Assembly: GCF_023149135.1 (NCBI RefSeq)
Contig: NZ_JAIWJX010000002.1
Location: 2,604,001-2,668,000, forward strand
Length of the DNA: 64,000 nt
Direction of reading: 5' to 3'
From: Fictibacillus marinisediminis
GTDB lineage: Bacteria > Bacillota > Bacilli > Bacillales > Fictibacillaceae
Below, piece after piece: positions 15,358 to 23,845 of the stretch; position 1 is the first letter of the stretch, and every line of letters begins with the position of its first letter. The position numbers and the translations under genes are program-made. The notes below the pieces were generated by a model, which saw only the letters and a program-made list of their open reading frames with translations, did not search any database and had not been told where the DNA came from.

Positions 15358-17769
15358 TTAAACCTTCTGATACAGCCGGATTTTATCGATGAACTCGGCT
15401 GCAGCTTCTTTCGCCTGATCCATGTTCGATCCCTGCGAATACACAGTGAAGACCGGCTGTTCTACGTCCGGAAGAATCAGTGTCCAGCCGCCTTCAGGAT
15501 GAAAGACTTTGATGCCGTCGACGAGTTCCACATTATTATCACGGATATCCTCCATAAGCTTTCTCATGACTTTTCCTTTTTTATCCCATGGACAAGGAAC
15601 ATACTCTCTCAGCATATTCACATTTGGGAGCAACCCTACTAGTTCTGACAGTGTGATCTTCTGGGTAGCCATCATCTCCAGGATGTGAATGAGGGCAAAC
15701 TGGGCGTCATACTGAAAATTCATCACCCCGCTGCCGACTTCCATAATGGATCGGGGATTGGCTTTCGTGCGGATGAGCCTTCCGTTCAAACGGCCGGCCA
15801 GGCTGTCAAGGTCAGAAGAACCATAGACCGGGATGGCCATTTCGTTTTGTTTTCCTTCGTAAAACGTCACGAGAACATATAGAGAAAGCATCGTTTCCTC
15901 ATCGAGCAGTTTTCCAGACTCCGTGATCAGGCTGAGCGTTTCTCCGGCCTCGCCGACAAGAATCCCAAGATTGGCATTCGTCACTCTGACAAAGGAAGCC
16001 ATTTCCTCAGGTCCCGTCTCAGATGGAACGGTCAAGAACTCACAATCCAATTTATGAAAAAGGATAGGAATAAAGCTGAGATACGGCTGGTGATTATAGT
16101 TTACAACGATTCGAAACTTTGAATTTCTGATTCTTTTTTTATTGACGGTCTGTAAAAGGGCTTCAATATACTCTTCGTTTTTATAATTGTTGTAGGTACC
16201 TTTGCCGATCATGTCAAAAGCGGCACGTCGGTAATCTTCTTGCCAATAAGCATTCTCGATCTTCCGTTCCTGATCAGGATGGATCGGCAGGCCTTTGTGG
16301 TCATAGAACTCGATAAACACTTGCTTTTCTCCGCCTCTGTTTGAAAAACGGATGTAGACACCGCCCTGAAGATTATCCATCTCAATCGCAAAACGGACGA
16401 CAGGAGCTACCGTAGGGCTCGTATCAAGTGTATTTACCCCTGATGACAACAATCCCTGGATAAAGGCCTGTTTAATCATTCCGGAGAAAGAATGAGAATC
16501 ACTGGCGATCGCGATGTTGGATCCGTGAGGCAGCACAGCTCCATACGCAGAAGCAAGCCTTGCGATATAATCAGGTGTGATCTCTACATTGGCGATCCCT
16601 GAGACCCCGCGGCTGCCGAACAATGACTTGGTCGCTTTTCTTCCCCAGATCAATGAAGTATGCACAAGTGCTTCATCGTAGATCTCTTTTTCCGGCCAGA
16701 TTTTCACTTCCGGCTTTAAAGTGGAGCGTTTTCCGATCTTGCAATGATTGCCGACAACAGCATGCTCATAGATCGCTGCTCCCTGCTCGACCATCGTTCC
16801 ATTTGCAATGGTTGCACCCCTCAGCTCGCTTTCAGATCCCACATAAACATCATGCCAAAGAATGCTTTTCTTTAATGACGCTTTAGAAGAAATGACATTA
16901 TTCCGTCCAATGACAGAATAACTTTTTATATCCGCTCCTGCCCTGACGACTGTTCCATCCGCAATATGTACCGGCCGTTCCAGTTTTGCGCCGTCTTCAA
17001 TGACAACATTGTTCCCGACCCAGATTCCCTGGTCGATCTCATGCCCTGAGAACGGCAGGTTGACAAGGCCATCCAGCATGTCTCGGTGTGATTGCCGGTA
17101 CTGATGGAGGCTTCCGATATCCGACCAGTAGCCTTCTGCCGGGTAGCCATACAATGGCCGCTCTTCTTTCATCAGGAGAGGGAACAAGTCTTTGCTGAAA
17201 TCCGTCTGAAAATCCTTCTCCATATATTGAAAAATTTCCGGTTCGAGGACATAAATGCCGGTGTTGACTGTATCGCTGAATACTTCATTCCAGCTTGGTT
17301 TTTCAAGGAAACGGATGATCTCTCCGTTCTGATTGGTCATGATGACGCCGTATTCAAGCGGAGATTCGACCTGTTTCATAAAGATCGTAACGAGAGAGTC
17401 CTTTTCCTGATGGTATTGGATTCCCTTTAGTAGATCAAAATCCGTCAAGGCATCACCGCTGATCACGATGAAGCGCTCATCCAAGAAATCTTCTGCGTTT
17501 TTAATGCTCCCTGCTGTCCCTAGCGGCGTCGTTTCCTCAAAATAATGAAGGTTAACGCCAAAGTCACTGCCATCTCCAAAATAATTTTTGATGGCCTCTG
17601 GCATATAATGAAGCGTTACTGCGATATCCGTGATGCCATATTTTTTCAGCAGCTCAATGCTGTACTCCATTACGGGTTTATGCAGCAGCGGCACCATTGG
17701 TTTAGGCAGATTGCAAGTCAGTGGACGAAGACGGGTTCCTTTTCCCCCAGCCATTATTACACCTTTCAT
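15358..17769 (-). CDS. NDP-sugar pyrophosphorylase fused to a phosphohexomutase-like domain
   Basis: An 803-residue three-part protein. Residues 1-240 are a nucleotidyltransferase with GGKGTRLRPLT (8-18), SGDALTDFD (104-112) and FLEKPSW; residues about 250-370 are hexapeptide (left-handed beta-helix) repeats; residues about 385-803 resemble phosphoglucomutase/phosphomannomutase. The mutase part lacks every catalytic loop: the serine loop reads GGVYIRFSNRGG (469-480), the metal loop reads ILVGEAGETL (about 603-612), and the C-terminal SGTEP loop reads ILPDVEQPV. It should therefore make an NDP-sugar, probably NDP-glucose, while the mutase part is likely structural or regulatory. ATG 17769 overlaps the previous stop (TAATG). 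Confidence 0.85.
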   Translation of the reverse strand: MKGVIMAGGKGTRLRPLTCNLPKPMVPLLHKPVMEYSIELLKKYGITDIAVTLHYMPEAIKNYFGDGSDFGVNLHYFEETTPLGTAGSIKNAEDFLDERFIVISGDALTDFDLLKGIQYHQEKDSLVTIFMKQVESPLEYGVIMTNQNGEIIRFLEKPSWNEVFSDTVNTGIYVLEPEIFQYMEKDFQTDFSKDLFPLLMKEERPLYGYPAEGYWSDIGSLHQYRQSHRDMLDGLVNLPFSGHEIDQGIWVGNNVVIEDGAKLERPVHIADGTVVRAGADIKSYSVIGRNNVISSKASLKKSILWHDVYVGSESELRGATIANGTMVEQGAAIYEHAVVGNHCKIGKRSTLKPEVKIWPEKEIYDEALVHTSLIWGRKATKSLFGSRGVSGIANVEITPDYIARLASAYGAVLPHGSNIAIASDSHSFSGMIKQAFIQGLLSSGVNTLDTSPTVAPVVRFAIEMDNLQGGVYIRFSNRGGEKQVFIEFYDHKGLPIHPDQERKIENAYWQEDYRRAAFDMIGKGTYNNYKNEEYIEALLQTVNKKRIRNSKFRIVVNYNHQPYLSFIPILFHKLDCEFLTVPSETGPEEMASFVRVTNANLGILVGEAGETLSLITESGKLLDEETMLSLYVLVTFYEGKQNEMAIPVYGSSDLDSLAGRLNGRLIRTKANPRSIMEVGSGVMNFQYDAQFALIHILEMMATQKITLSELVGLLPNVNMLREYVPCPWDKKGKVMRKLMEDIRDNNVELVDGIKVFHPEGGWTLILPDVEQPVFTVYSQGSNMDQAKEAAAEFIDKIRLYQKV

Positions 17770-20558
17770 TATACACAGCCCCTTATACCGGATTTTTCTA
17801 AACATTGTTCATACAGTACGCTTGTTTGTTGAGCAATTTCTTTCCAGTTAAATACGGTTTCCGCTTCTCTCTTGCCGTTGATGGCGAGAGTGCGCCTTAA
17901 AGGCTCATCTTGAGCAAGCGTCAGGACTGCCCATGCCAGACTTTCCGGATTGCCGGGATAGATTTTCAGCCCGGTCTCTTCATGGCGGATAATGTCTCTC
18001 AGTCCGCCCGTATCTGAAACAACGGTGGCTTTTCCTGCCACCATCCCTTCCAGGGCAACAATGCCGAATGGTTCATACAGGCTCGGAAATAACGCAATAT
18101 CGCATTCCGACAGGATCCGGTTTCTGTCATCATCTGATACAAAACCGGTAAAAGTAACGTAGCCTTCAAGTCCCTCCCTATGAATTCGATCGCGATATTC
18201 ATCCAGCATCGGACCTTTGCCGGAAATCATAAACTTGATGTTGCCCATCCTCTGTTTGACCAGATGTGCGGCTTCGATGATGGTCTGGAATCCTTTTTCT
18301 TTTACTACACGCCCTACTGAGAAAACAAGAATTTCATGGTGCTCTTTAAAACGGAAACCATCCAAAACCTCTTCTGTCTGAATCAGTTCAGGATCAACCC
18401 CGTTTGGAAGGATATGAATCTTTTCTTCAGGTAACCTGAACACCGAGGCAACTTCTTTTTTCATATATGGGCTGCACACAATGACTTGGCTCGCTTCATA
18501 GCAAAGTTCCCACTCTTTTTGATTGATCTCATATTGAAGGGCGTTATGAATACCATTGTTGCGGCCATGTTCGGTCGCATGGATCGTCGCGATCAGCGGG
18601 ATATTCAGTTCCTGCTTTAATCCTTTAGCGGCCACACTGACAAGCCAGTCATGGGCATGAATGCAATCAAAATCATTTTTTTTGGAAAGCTCTCTCCCTT
18701 GATCGGCGATCGCAAGGTTCAGGCTGCCCGTCCAGTGGAAGAACTCCTCGGTCTGAGGCTGATTAGACCTTACTCGATAAACGTATATTCCCTGGTTGAT
18801 CTCATAGTCAGGATAACCGTCTATATGGCATGTGACGACATGCACCTCGTGGCCTTGTTTAACTAGCGTTTTGGCTAGATCAAATACATGACGGGCGAGC
18901 CCGCCGACTACCATTGGCGGAAACTCCCAGGATAGCATAAGGATTTTTCGTTTTTCTTGTTCAGGCTTCTGGTTGTAATGCTGCTGTATATAGAGGTCAT
19001 GCGGAGTTTCAAAATAACTTGTATCAATACTTTTTAAAAATGGAAAATCCTTTTCAAAAGCTTCGATTGATGCAGTAGTATTTGGAGTTTGCTGTAACAG
19101 TTCCTTGATGGTATGGAATCGTTCAATATGGGTTTTAAAACGCTCATTGGCATACTGTGCTGATGTTTCATTATCAATGATAAAGGCCCAGTCTGAGCTG
19201 GCAGCCAGCATCCATTCCCTAATCAACTGTTGAACGTAGCGTTTTGTAACAGGTGTGAGCGGCGAGTGCTGAGCAACGGCTGATATGATCTCTCTTTCAC
19301 ATTTATGCAGATGCCGGTACATCCACGCATTCTTCTCATTTAACCAGACTTCTCCGTATTCATTGCGTCCCCAAGTTGAAAAAGAAGCGTGTACAGTTTC
19401 AAGGTCACGGTAATGGCGGGTGATGAATTCAGATGGAGTAATCCATTCTACTCTTCCGGCACTTGCCTGCTGAAACGCAGAGATCCAATCTGTACCCTCG
19501 AACCACCAGTGCCCGAACAATTCAGCATCAAAAGGTGCCGTAATAAGATGAGGAGGGAAGCATTCGTCTTCCTTTTCTCTGAGCCGGGTTTCTATTGTCT
19601 CTGTAAAGTGCTCTGCGTGCTGTCTTATTTTTCCTTCTGCCCATTCACGGACATAGATCTGTTTATCTTCGACGGGACCTGTGATCCGGTGATATTTCAG
19701 GCCGGTATCGATCCTGATTCCTTCTGGATGGATATGAGGAAGGATATAATCAAGCTCCCTGTTATAGGCGATATCCCGGTAAAATTCACGGTAGTCTACA
19801 TCACCCGGATAACCGTTCACCGAACTCCATACTTTTCCTGATATTTCGCGGTTTCTTGGAAATAGTGCCACTCCATGCGGCGAGTAGACGGGGGAACCGA
19901 TGCCTCGTGCAGATTTGGGGCTGCTGTTCAGGAGCGTTTGTTCATCGACAAATGTGTACAGGATACCTTTCTGATGGAGCAGCTGATCGATGCCGGGAGT
20001 GTACGCACACTCCGGGAGCCAGAATCCTTTAGGTCTTTCTCCGAAATGATGTTTAAATGTTGCGATACCCATATCGATTTGAGCATGTAAGGCTTCGTGG
20101 GTCTGAACGTAAGGTAAGAACGTATGTGTAGCCGCTGTTGTGAAGCATTCGACTGCTCCCGCCGAATGGTAGTGTTTAAAACCATTGAGCAGATTCTGGT
20201 TCCATTTAAAAAATGTGTCCCGAATGTTCTTATAACGCTCACTGTAAAATTGGATGGCTTTCGCTTCGTCTTGATCGAGAGTGCGAAGTTTTTCTTTTTT
20301 AATGAGATTTTCCGTACTATCCAGATACTCCAAATATCTTCTTTGCAGTACAGGGTCTGACAGCATTTCCATCACCGGCGGCGAAAAGGAAATACTCCAG
20401 GTGAAGCCTTCAGGCTGACGCTCAAGCACCCAAAGCAGCGGGATGTAGGTCTCTGTCATTGCTTCGAACACCCATCGTTCTTCGAGCCGGTTAGCCTCTC
20501 TGTGCTTTACGTAGGGAAGATGGGCATGCAATATAAATGTGAAATAGCCACTTTTCAT
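17769..20558 (-). CDS. GH57 (DUF1957) branching-enzyme-like domain fused to a GT4 glucosyltransferase
   Basis: A 929-residue fusion. Residues 1-520 are a GH57 domain with HAH at 11-13, the nucleophile E183 in FWLPECAY and the acid/base D344 in PFDAELFGHWW; this signature is that of GH57 1,4-alpha-glucan branching enzymes. Residues about 537-929 are a GT-B, family 4 retaining transferase with WEFPPMVVGGLARHV at its start, the HAHDW motif, PNGVD, and the EX7E pair E829/E837 in YEPFGIVALEG. Together they could elongate and branch an alpha-glucan. AGGAG lies ten bases before ATG 20558; an upstream open frame to 20642 overlaps the DUF4912 gene and is unlikely to be used. Confidence 0.88.
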   Translation of the reverse strand: MKSGYFTFILHAHLPYVKHREANRLEERWVFEAMTETYIPLLWVLERQPEGFTWSISFSPPVMEMLSDPVLQRRYLEYLDSTENLIKKEKLRTLDQDEAKAIQFYSERYKNIRDTFFKWNQNLLNGFKHYHSAGAVECFTTAATHTFLPYVQTHEALHAQIDMGIATFKHHFGERPKGFWLPECAYTPGIDQLLHQKGILYTFVDEQTLLNSSPKSARGIGSPVYSPHGVALFPRNREISGKVWSSVNGYPGDVDYREFYRDIAYNRELDYILPHIHPEGIRIDTGLKYHRITGPVEDKQIYVREWAEGKIRQHAEHFTETIETRLREKEDECFPPHLITAPFDAELFGHWWFEGTDWISAFQQASAGRVEWITPSEFITRHYRDLETVHASFSTWGRNEYGEVWLNEKNAWMYRHLHKCEREIISAVAQHSPLTPVTKRYVQQLIREWMLAASSDWAFIIDNETSAQYANERFKTHIERFHTIKELLQQTPNTTASIEAFEKDFPFLKSIDTSYFETPHDLYIQQHYNQKPEQEKRKILMLSWEFPPMVVGGLARHVFDLAKTLVKQGHEVHVVTCHIDGYPDYEINQGIYVYRVRSNQPQTEEFFHWTGSLNLAIADQGRELSKKNDFDCIHAHDWLVSVAAKGLKQELNIPLIATIHATEHGRNNGIHNALQYEINQKEWELCYEASQVIVCSPYMKKEVASVFRLPEEKIHILPNGVDPELIQTEEVLDGFRFKEHHEILVFSVGRVVKEKGFQTIIEAAHLVKQRMGNIKFMISGKGPMLDEYRDRIHREGLEGYVTFTGFVSDDDRNRILSECDIALFPSLYEPFGIVALEGMVAGKATVVSDTGGLRDIIRHEETGLKIYPGNPESLAWAVLTLAQDEPLRRTLAINGKREAETVFNWKEIAQQTSVLYEQCLEKSGIRGCV

Positions 20559-20571
20559 TGATTTAGAGCTC

Positions 20572-21237
20572 CTATCTGATTTTTTGATAGTATGAATAAC
20601 TGCTGAAATTTTCCATCCACTCTGGTACATCAGCGTTACCATTCTTCCAGTTCATAATGCTCCCGTTACGGTATTCATTTGACTGGTCCCTCGGTGTCTC
20701 TACAGGATTAGATCTAAGCACTGTGAAGAAGCTTCCATCAAACGTCCTTGTTCCTACATCAATGACATAGGTACGATCAGGTTCCAAGTGCTGGATAAAC
20801 CAGTTGTTGGTCATCTCAGGGATCTCGATTTCAAAGTTTCGGTGTGCGTTATGACCCTGGAAGATGATATCTGTAACATCATAGATTTTCATTCGTTTAG
20901 GCAGTTCACTCCAGGGAGTTCTGAAGTGGTGTTCAACCATCTTTTGCTTCATGGACGAAATACTCCAGTATACATAAATACTATTTGGGGACTGAACCAT
21001 GGCAAACAAAGTATCTTCGTCAAATTCGTATGGCATCACCCACTGGATGCTATGCTCCTGTTTTGGAGGATCTGCCAGAATCAGTTCCTCTGCATTCTCC
21101 TCTTCCCTCACTTTTCCGGCTTCTTGCCGATACTTGTTCCACCGGTATTGCACTTTGCCGAGTGAGAGGTTCATCTTTTCGGCGATCTGCTGAAGGGTAA
21201 GACCCTTTTCCTTCATTTTGACGATCTCATTAATCAT
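20572..21237 (-). CDS. DUF4912 protein with N-terminal helix-turn-helix-like segment
   Basis: A 221-residue protein. Residues about 8-40 read as a helix-turn-helix (GLTLQQIAEKMNLSLGKVQYRW). Residues about 60-195 carry the DUF4912 domain, an Ig-like family with signatures RMKIYDVTDI, NWFIQHLEPDRTYVIDVG and FTVLRSNPVETP. DUF4912 genes are often beside GH57 genes; a glucan-binding or regulatory role is inferred, not shown. GGGGTG precedes ATG 21237. First gene of the glucan operon; its stop is 13 bases before the GH57/GT4 start. Confidence 0.8.
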   Translation of the reverse strand: MINEIVKMKEKGLTLQQIAEKMNLSLGKVQYRWNKYRQEAGKVREEENAEELILADPPKQEHSIQWVMPYEFDEDTLFAMVQSPNSIYVYWSISSMKQKMVEHHFRTPWSELPKRMKIYDVTDIIFQGHNAHRNFEIEIPEMTNNWFIQHLEPDRTYVIDVGTRTFDGSFFTVLRSNPVETPRDQSNEYRNGSIMNWKNGNADVPEWMENFSSYSYYQKIR

Positions 21238-21634
21238 ATTTTTCACCCCGGTCGTTTAGTTAGACATTGGTCTATTACATCTTGCAGAATAGTATTTATA
21301 TGCCTCCCTATTAATTTGAAGTAATCGTATCATCACAAAAATTTTTTCACAATAAACGGAAATTGTAGAAAAATGTAGGTTGCTTAGCATGTCTGATAGA
21401 ATAAGCTTTGTAAATTTTTTGAAACCGTTTGCTTTACAAACTATTTACAGAATAGTATTTAAAATCGTCATTTTTCTACAAATCTTTGAGCAGATGCAGC
21501 AGTTTGCTAAATAAGGTGGTCAAAGGGGATGTCGAAACACCGCAAAAACTTCGACAATTTGGCGAAAAATCTACTCTTCACATGAATACTATGGTATAAA
21601 AATAAGTGGTATGTTTTTATAAGAGGAGGATACA
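21238..21634. other. 397-bp divergent intergenic region with repeats
   Basis: Holds no gene. I see a 14-bp direct repeat CAGAATAGTATTTA at 21285-21298 and 21448-21461; a 13-bp inverted repeat TTGTAGAAAAATG (21363-21375) / CATTTTTCTACAA (21469-21481); and TTTGTAAA (21407-21414) / TTTACAAA (21433-21440) around a cre-like site. A leftward promoter candidate is TTGTGA - 17 bp - TACGAT in the 21310-21340 stretch. It separates the glucan operon from yqzD. Confidence 0.7.
21419..21433. promoter_or_regulatory. Candidate cre site (CcpA binding)
   Basis: TTGAAACCGTTTGCT fits the relaxed cre consensus WTGNAANCGNWNNCW at every fixed position. It lies about 180 bp upstream of the glucan operon and 200 bp upstream of yqzD, nested inside an 8-bp inverted repeat. 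Confidence 0.45.
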
Positions 21635-21829
21635 ATGGAAATTATCATTTTTTCCCTATTGGCATTAGGAATCATTTTACTCGTCATCTCGTTCCGCAAG
21701 GACAAAAGCAATAACCTGGAAGTACAGTTTGAAAACTTTTCGATTCAATTAATGAAAGAAATGTATCAAGTAAAGAAAAAGCTTAAAGTGCTTGAAGATG
21801 AAATGATGATCAACGAGAAAGCTAAATAA
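21635..21829 (+). CDS. yqzD: Small membrane protein with coiled coil (YqzD position)
   Basis: A 64-residue protein with one membrane helix (about 2-20, IIIFSLLALGIILLVIS) and a charged helical tail with heptad-like spacing (LMKEMYQVKKKLKVLEDEM). Ribosome site AGAGGAGG. The symbol rests on position next to yqzC and pst as in B. subtilis, not on recognised sequence. Function unknown. Confidence 0.65.
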   Translation: MEIIIFSLLALGIILLVISFRKDKSNNLEVQFENFSIQLMKEMYQVKKKLKVLEDEMMINEKAK

Positions 21830-21847
21830 ATTAATTACGAGGGATTC

Positions 21848-22309
21848 ATGATGACAAATAATACATTAAGAGGTTTCTCAGCCGGGATGATCCTGGCTAC
21901 AGGATTAATTGCAGGAGTTTACTTTACACAGGCTCCTCCGGAAAAAGAAGCCGAATTAAATGACAATACAGTCAATACATATCTACACTCCAAAAATATG
22001 ACAGCTATTACAACCGAAGAACTTCAAACCCTCAAAGCAAGCCGGACAGCTGCTGCACCAAAAGCGAGTGAGCCTGCTACTGAAGGGAAACCTGCAGAAA
22101 AAGTAGTCTACAACACTACTTTGCATGTTTCAAGAGGTATGAGCACAGGAGAGGTTTGTGACTTCCTTGAAAAAGAGAAGATCATCAAGGACGGCAGATC
22201 GTTCCTTAAATATCTCCGCAGCCATAAGCTTGAAGGGGAAGTCAGGTTTGGAAGTTATAAGGTGAACAGCAAGATGAATTTCAAAAAGCTTGCTGACACC
22301 CTCACCTAA
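21848..22309 (+). CDS. yqzC: Membrane-anchored MltG/YceG-like N-terminal domain protein (YqzC)
   Basis: A 153-residue protein. After TNNTLRGF there is one membrane segment (AGMILATGLIAGVYF, about 11-25), a Pro/Ala/Lys-rich linker, then a C-terminal domain reading LHVSRGMSTGEVCDFLEKE and FGSYKVNSKM, which resembles the LysM-like domain at the start of MltG lytic transglycosylases. The catalytic part is missing, so it is probably a glycan-binding protein. GAGGG precedes two adjacent ATGs at 21848 and 21851; the second has better spacing. Confidence 0.7.
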   Translation: MMTNNTLRGFSAGMILATGLIAGVYFTQAPPEKEAELNDNTVNTYLHSKNMTAITTEELQTLKASRTAAAPKASEPATEGKPAEKVVYNTTLHVSRGMSTGEVCDFLEKEKIIKDGRSFLKYLRSHKLEGEVRFGSYKVNSKMNFKKLADTLT

Positions 22310-22327
22310 TACACTCATTAACAAAAT

Positions 22328-22363
22328 AAAAAAAAGGGGGGCCAGCTTAACTGCTGACTCCCT
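22328..22363 (-). terminator. Terminator of the pst-phoU operon
   Basis: On the minus strand GGGAGTCAGC pairs imperfectly with GCTGGCCCCC around AGTTAA, then eight T. It lies between the convergent phoU and yqzC genes. Confidence 0.8.
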
Positions 22364-22373
22364 TTCTGTTGTG

Positions 22374-23033
22374 CTATTCATTTAAGCCGTAGCGTTTTCC
22401 CTTTACGAGATAAAAAATGTTTTCAGCGATATTCGTCGCATGGTCTGCCGTTCTTTCAATATAGCGGCATACGAAAGACAGCTGGGTGATCTGAGCGAGA
22501 GATTCTGGATGCTGGGTCATCAGCTCTAACAGCTCCTGAATAATCTTTCCATACAGTTCATCGACGGAATCGTCGGTATCAGCAAGGTTTTTCGCCAGTA
22601 CTATATCTTCGTCAACATATGCTCTGATGGAATCTGAGAGCATGCCGATCGCGATATCAGCCATCCTCGGAAGATCTACGAGTGGTTTGATCAGTGGTTT
22701 TTCACCGATTCGAATCGTTGATTTTGCGATATTGACAGCAAAATCAGCCATGCGCTCCACATCGGAAGAGATTTTAATCGCGGCAATGATTCTGCGCAGA
22801 TCTGAAGCCACTGGTGCCTGCTTGGCGATAAGAAGGATTGCTGCGTCATTGATCTCATCTTCGAGCTGGTTGATCCGCTGGTCATTTTCAATCACCTCAA
22901 GAGCTTTATCCACATTTTGTTCCTTTAACGCTTCCATGGATTCTTTTAAGGCGTACTCTGTTAATTCACCGATTTCAACGAGCATTTCTTTAAGTTCATT
23001 CAATTGGATCTGAAAGTTTTCACGTACCACCAT
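22374..23033 (-). CDS. phoU: Phosphate signalling/transport regulator PhoU
   Basis: A 219-residue all-helical protein with two PhoU repeats; metal-cluster type motifs are seen in DVERMADFAVNIAK and YIERTADHATNIAE, one per repeat. PhoU restrains Pst transport and PhoR signalling in bacteria that have it. B. subtilis lacks phoU in its pst operon, so its presence as last gene here is a difference from that model. GGTACGT-type spacing upstream; it starts 21 bases after pstB. Confidence 0.93.
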   Translation of the reverse strand: MVVRENFQIQLNELKEMLVEIGELTEYALKESMEALKEQNVDKALEVIENDQRINQLEDEINDAAILLIAKQAPVASDLRRIIAAIKISSDVERMADFAVNIAKSTIRIGEKPLIKPLVDLPRMADIAIGMLSDSIRAYVDEDIVLAKNLADTDDSVDELYGKIIQELLELMTQHPESLAQITQLSFVCRYIERTADHATNIAENIFYLVKGKRYGLNE

Positions 23034-23054
23034 TTCTCGTCACTCCTCTTCTTA

Positions 23055-23837
23055 TTATCCAAAACGTCCGGTTACATAGTCCTCTGTCCGCTTATCTGAA
23101 GGAGCGGAAAAGATTTTGCTCGTCAGATCGTATTCAATCAGTTCACCCATCAAGAAGAATGCCGTACGGTCAGAAACCCTTGCCGCCTGCTGCATGTTAT
23201 GGGTAACCATAACAATGGAATAGTTTTTCTTCAGCTCAAGAGCGAGTTCCTCGATTTTTATAGTTGAGATCGGATCGAGTGCAGATGTTGGTTCATCCAT
23301 CAAAATGACATCCGGCTTGGTGGCAATGGCTCTGGCAATACATAACCGTTGCTGCTGGCCTCCTGACAAGCCTAAAGCAGATGTATTAAGCCGATCCTTC
23401 ACTTCATCCCACAAAAACACATCTCTTAATGAACGTTCTACAATCTCATCCAGTTTCCCTTTTTTCTTTGCCCCATGAATTTTGGGTCCGTAGGCTACAT
23501 TTTCATAGATCGACTTTGGAAATGGATTGGCTTTCTGGAACACCATACCGACTTTTTTTCTCAAATCGACAAGGTCCACCTTTCCATTGATTAAGTTATG
23601 ATGGCCGTAATTAATTTCACCGGACATCCTGACTCCCGGAATATTCTGGATCATTAGGTTCAACGTTTTGATAAACGTCGATTTCCCGCATCCCGATGGT
23701 CCGATGATTGCTGTAATCTCATTATTGTAAATCGTAAAATCGATATCTTTCAGTGCCAGATTTTTTCCGTACCACAAATTTAAATTCTTGATATCAAAAA
23801 CCGTTTTCTCTGTTGCCAATACTGCTTGTCCCATCAT
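23055..23837 (-). CDS. pstB: Phosphate ABC transporter ATPase PstB (second copy)
   Basis: A 260-residue ABC ATPase. Walker [10 protein letters not shown], the Pst-type Q loop [11 protein letters not shown], signature LSGGQQQRL and Walker [13 protein letters not shown] are intact. It supplies energy for phosphate import with PstC/PstA. AAGGGGG is just upstream of the ATGATG start. It is one of two tandem pstB genes, as in B. subtilis (pstBA/pstBB). Confidence 0.95.
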   Translation of the reverse strand: MMGQAVLATEKTVFDIKNLNLWYGKNLALKDIDFTIYNNEITAIIGPSGCGKSTFIKTLNLMIQNIPGVRMSGEINYGHHNLINGKVDLVDLRKKVGMVFQKANPFPKSIYENVAYGPKIHGAKKKGKLDEIVERSLRDVFLWDEVKDRLNTSALGLSGGQQQRLCIARAIATKPDVILMDEPTSALDPISTIKIEELALELKKNYSIVMVTHNMQQAARVSDRTAFFLMGELIEYDLTSKIFSAPSDKRTEDYVTGRFG

Positions 23838-23845
23838 TATCCCCC

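Noticed and set aside
21290..21320. Sporulation (sigma-E-like) promoter CATATAAA for the glucan operon
   Set aside because: The -10 has a partial match but no -35 at the right distance, so it cannot be separated from chance in AT-rich DNA.
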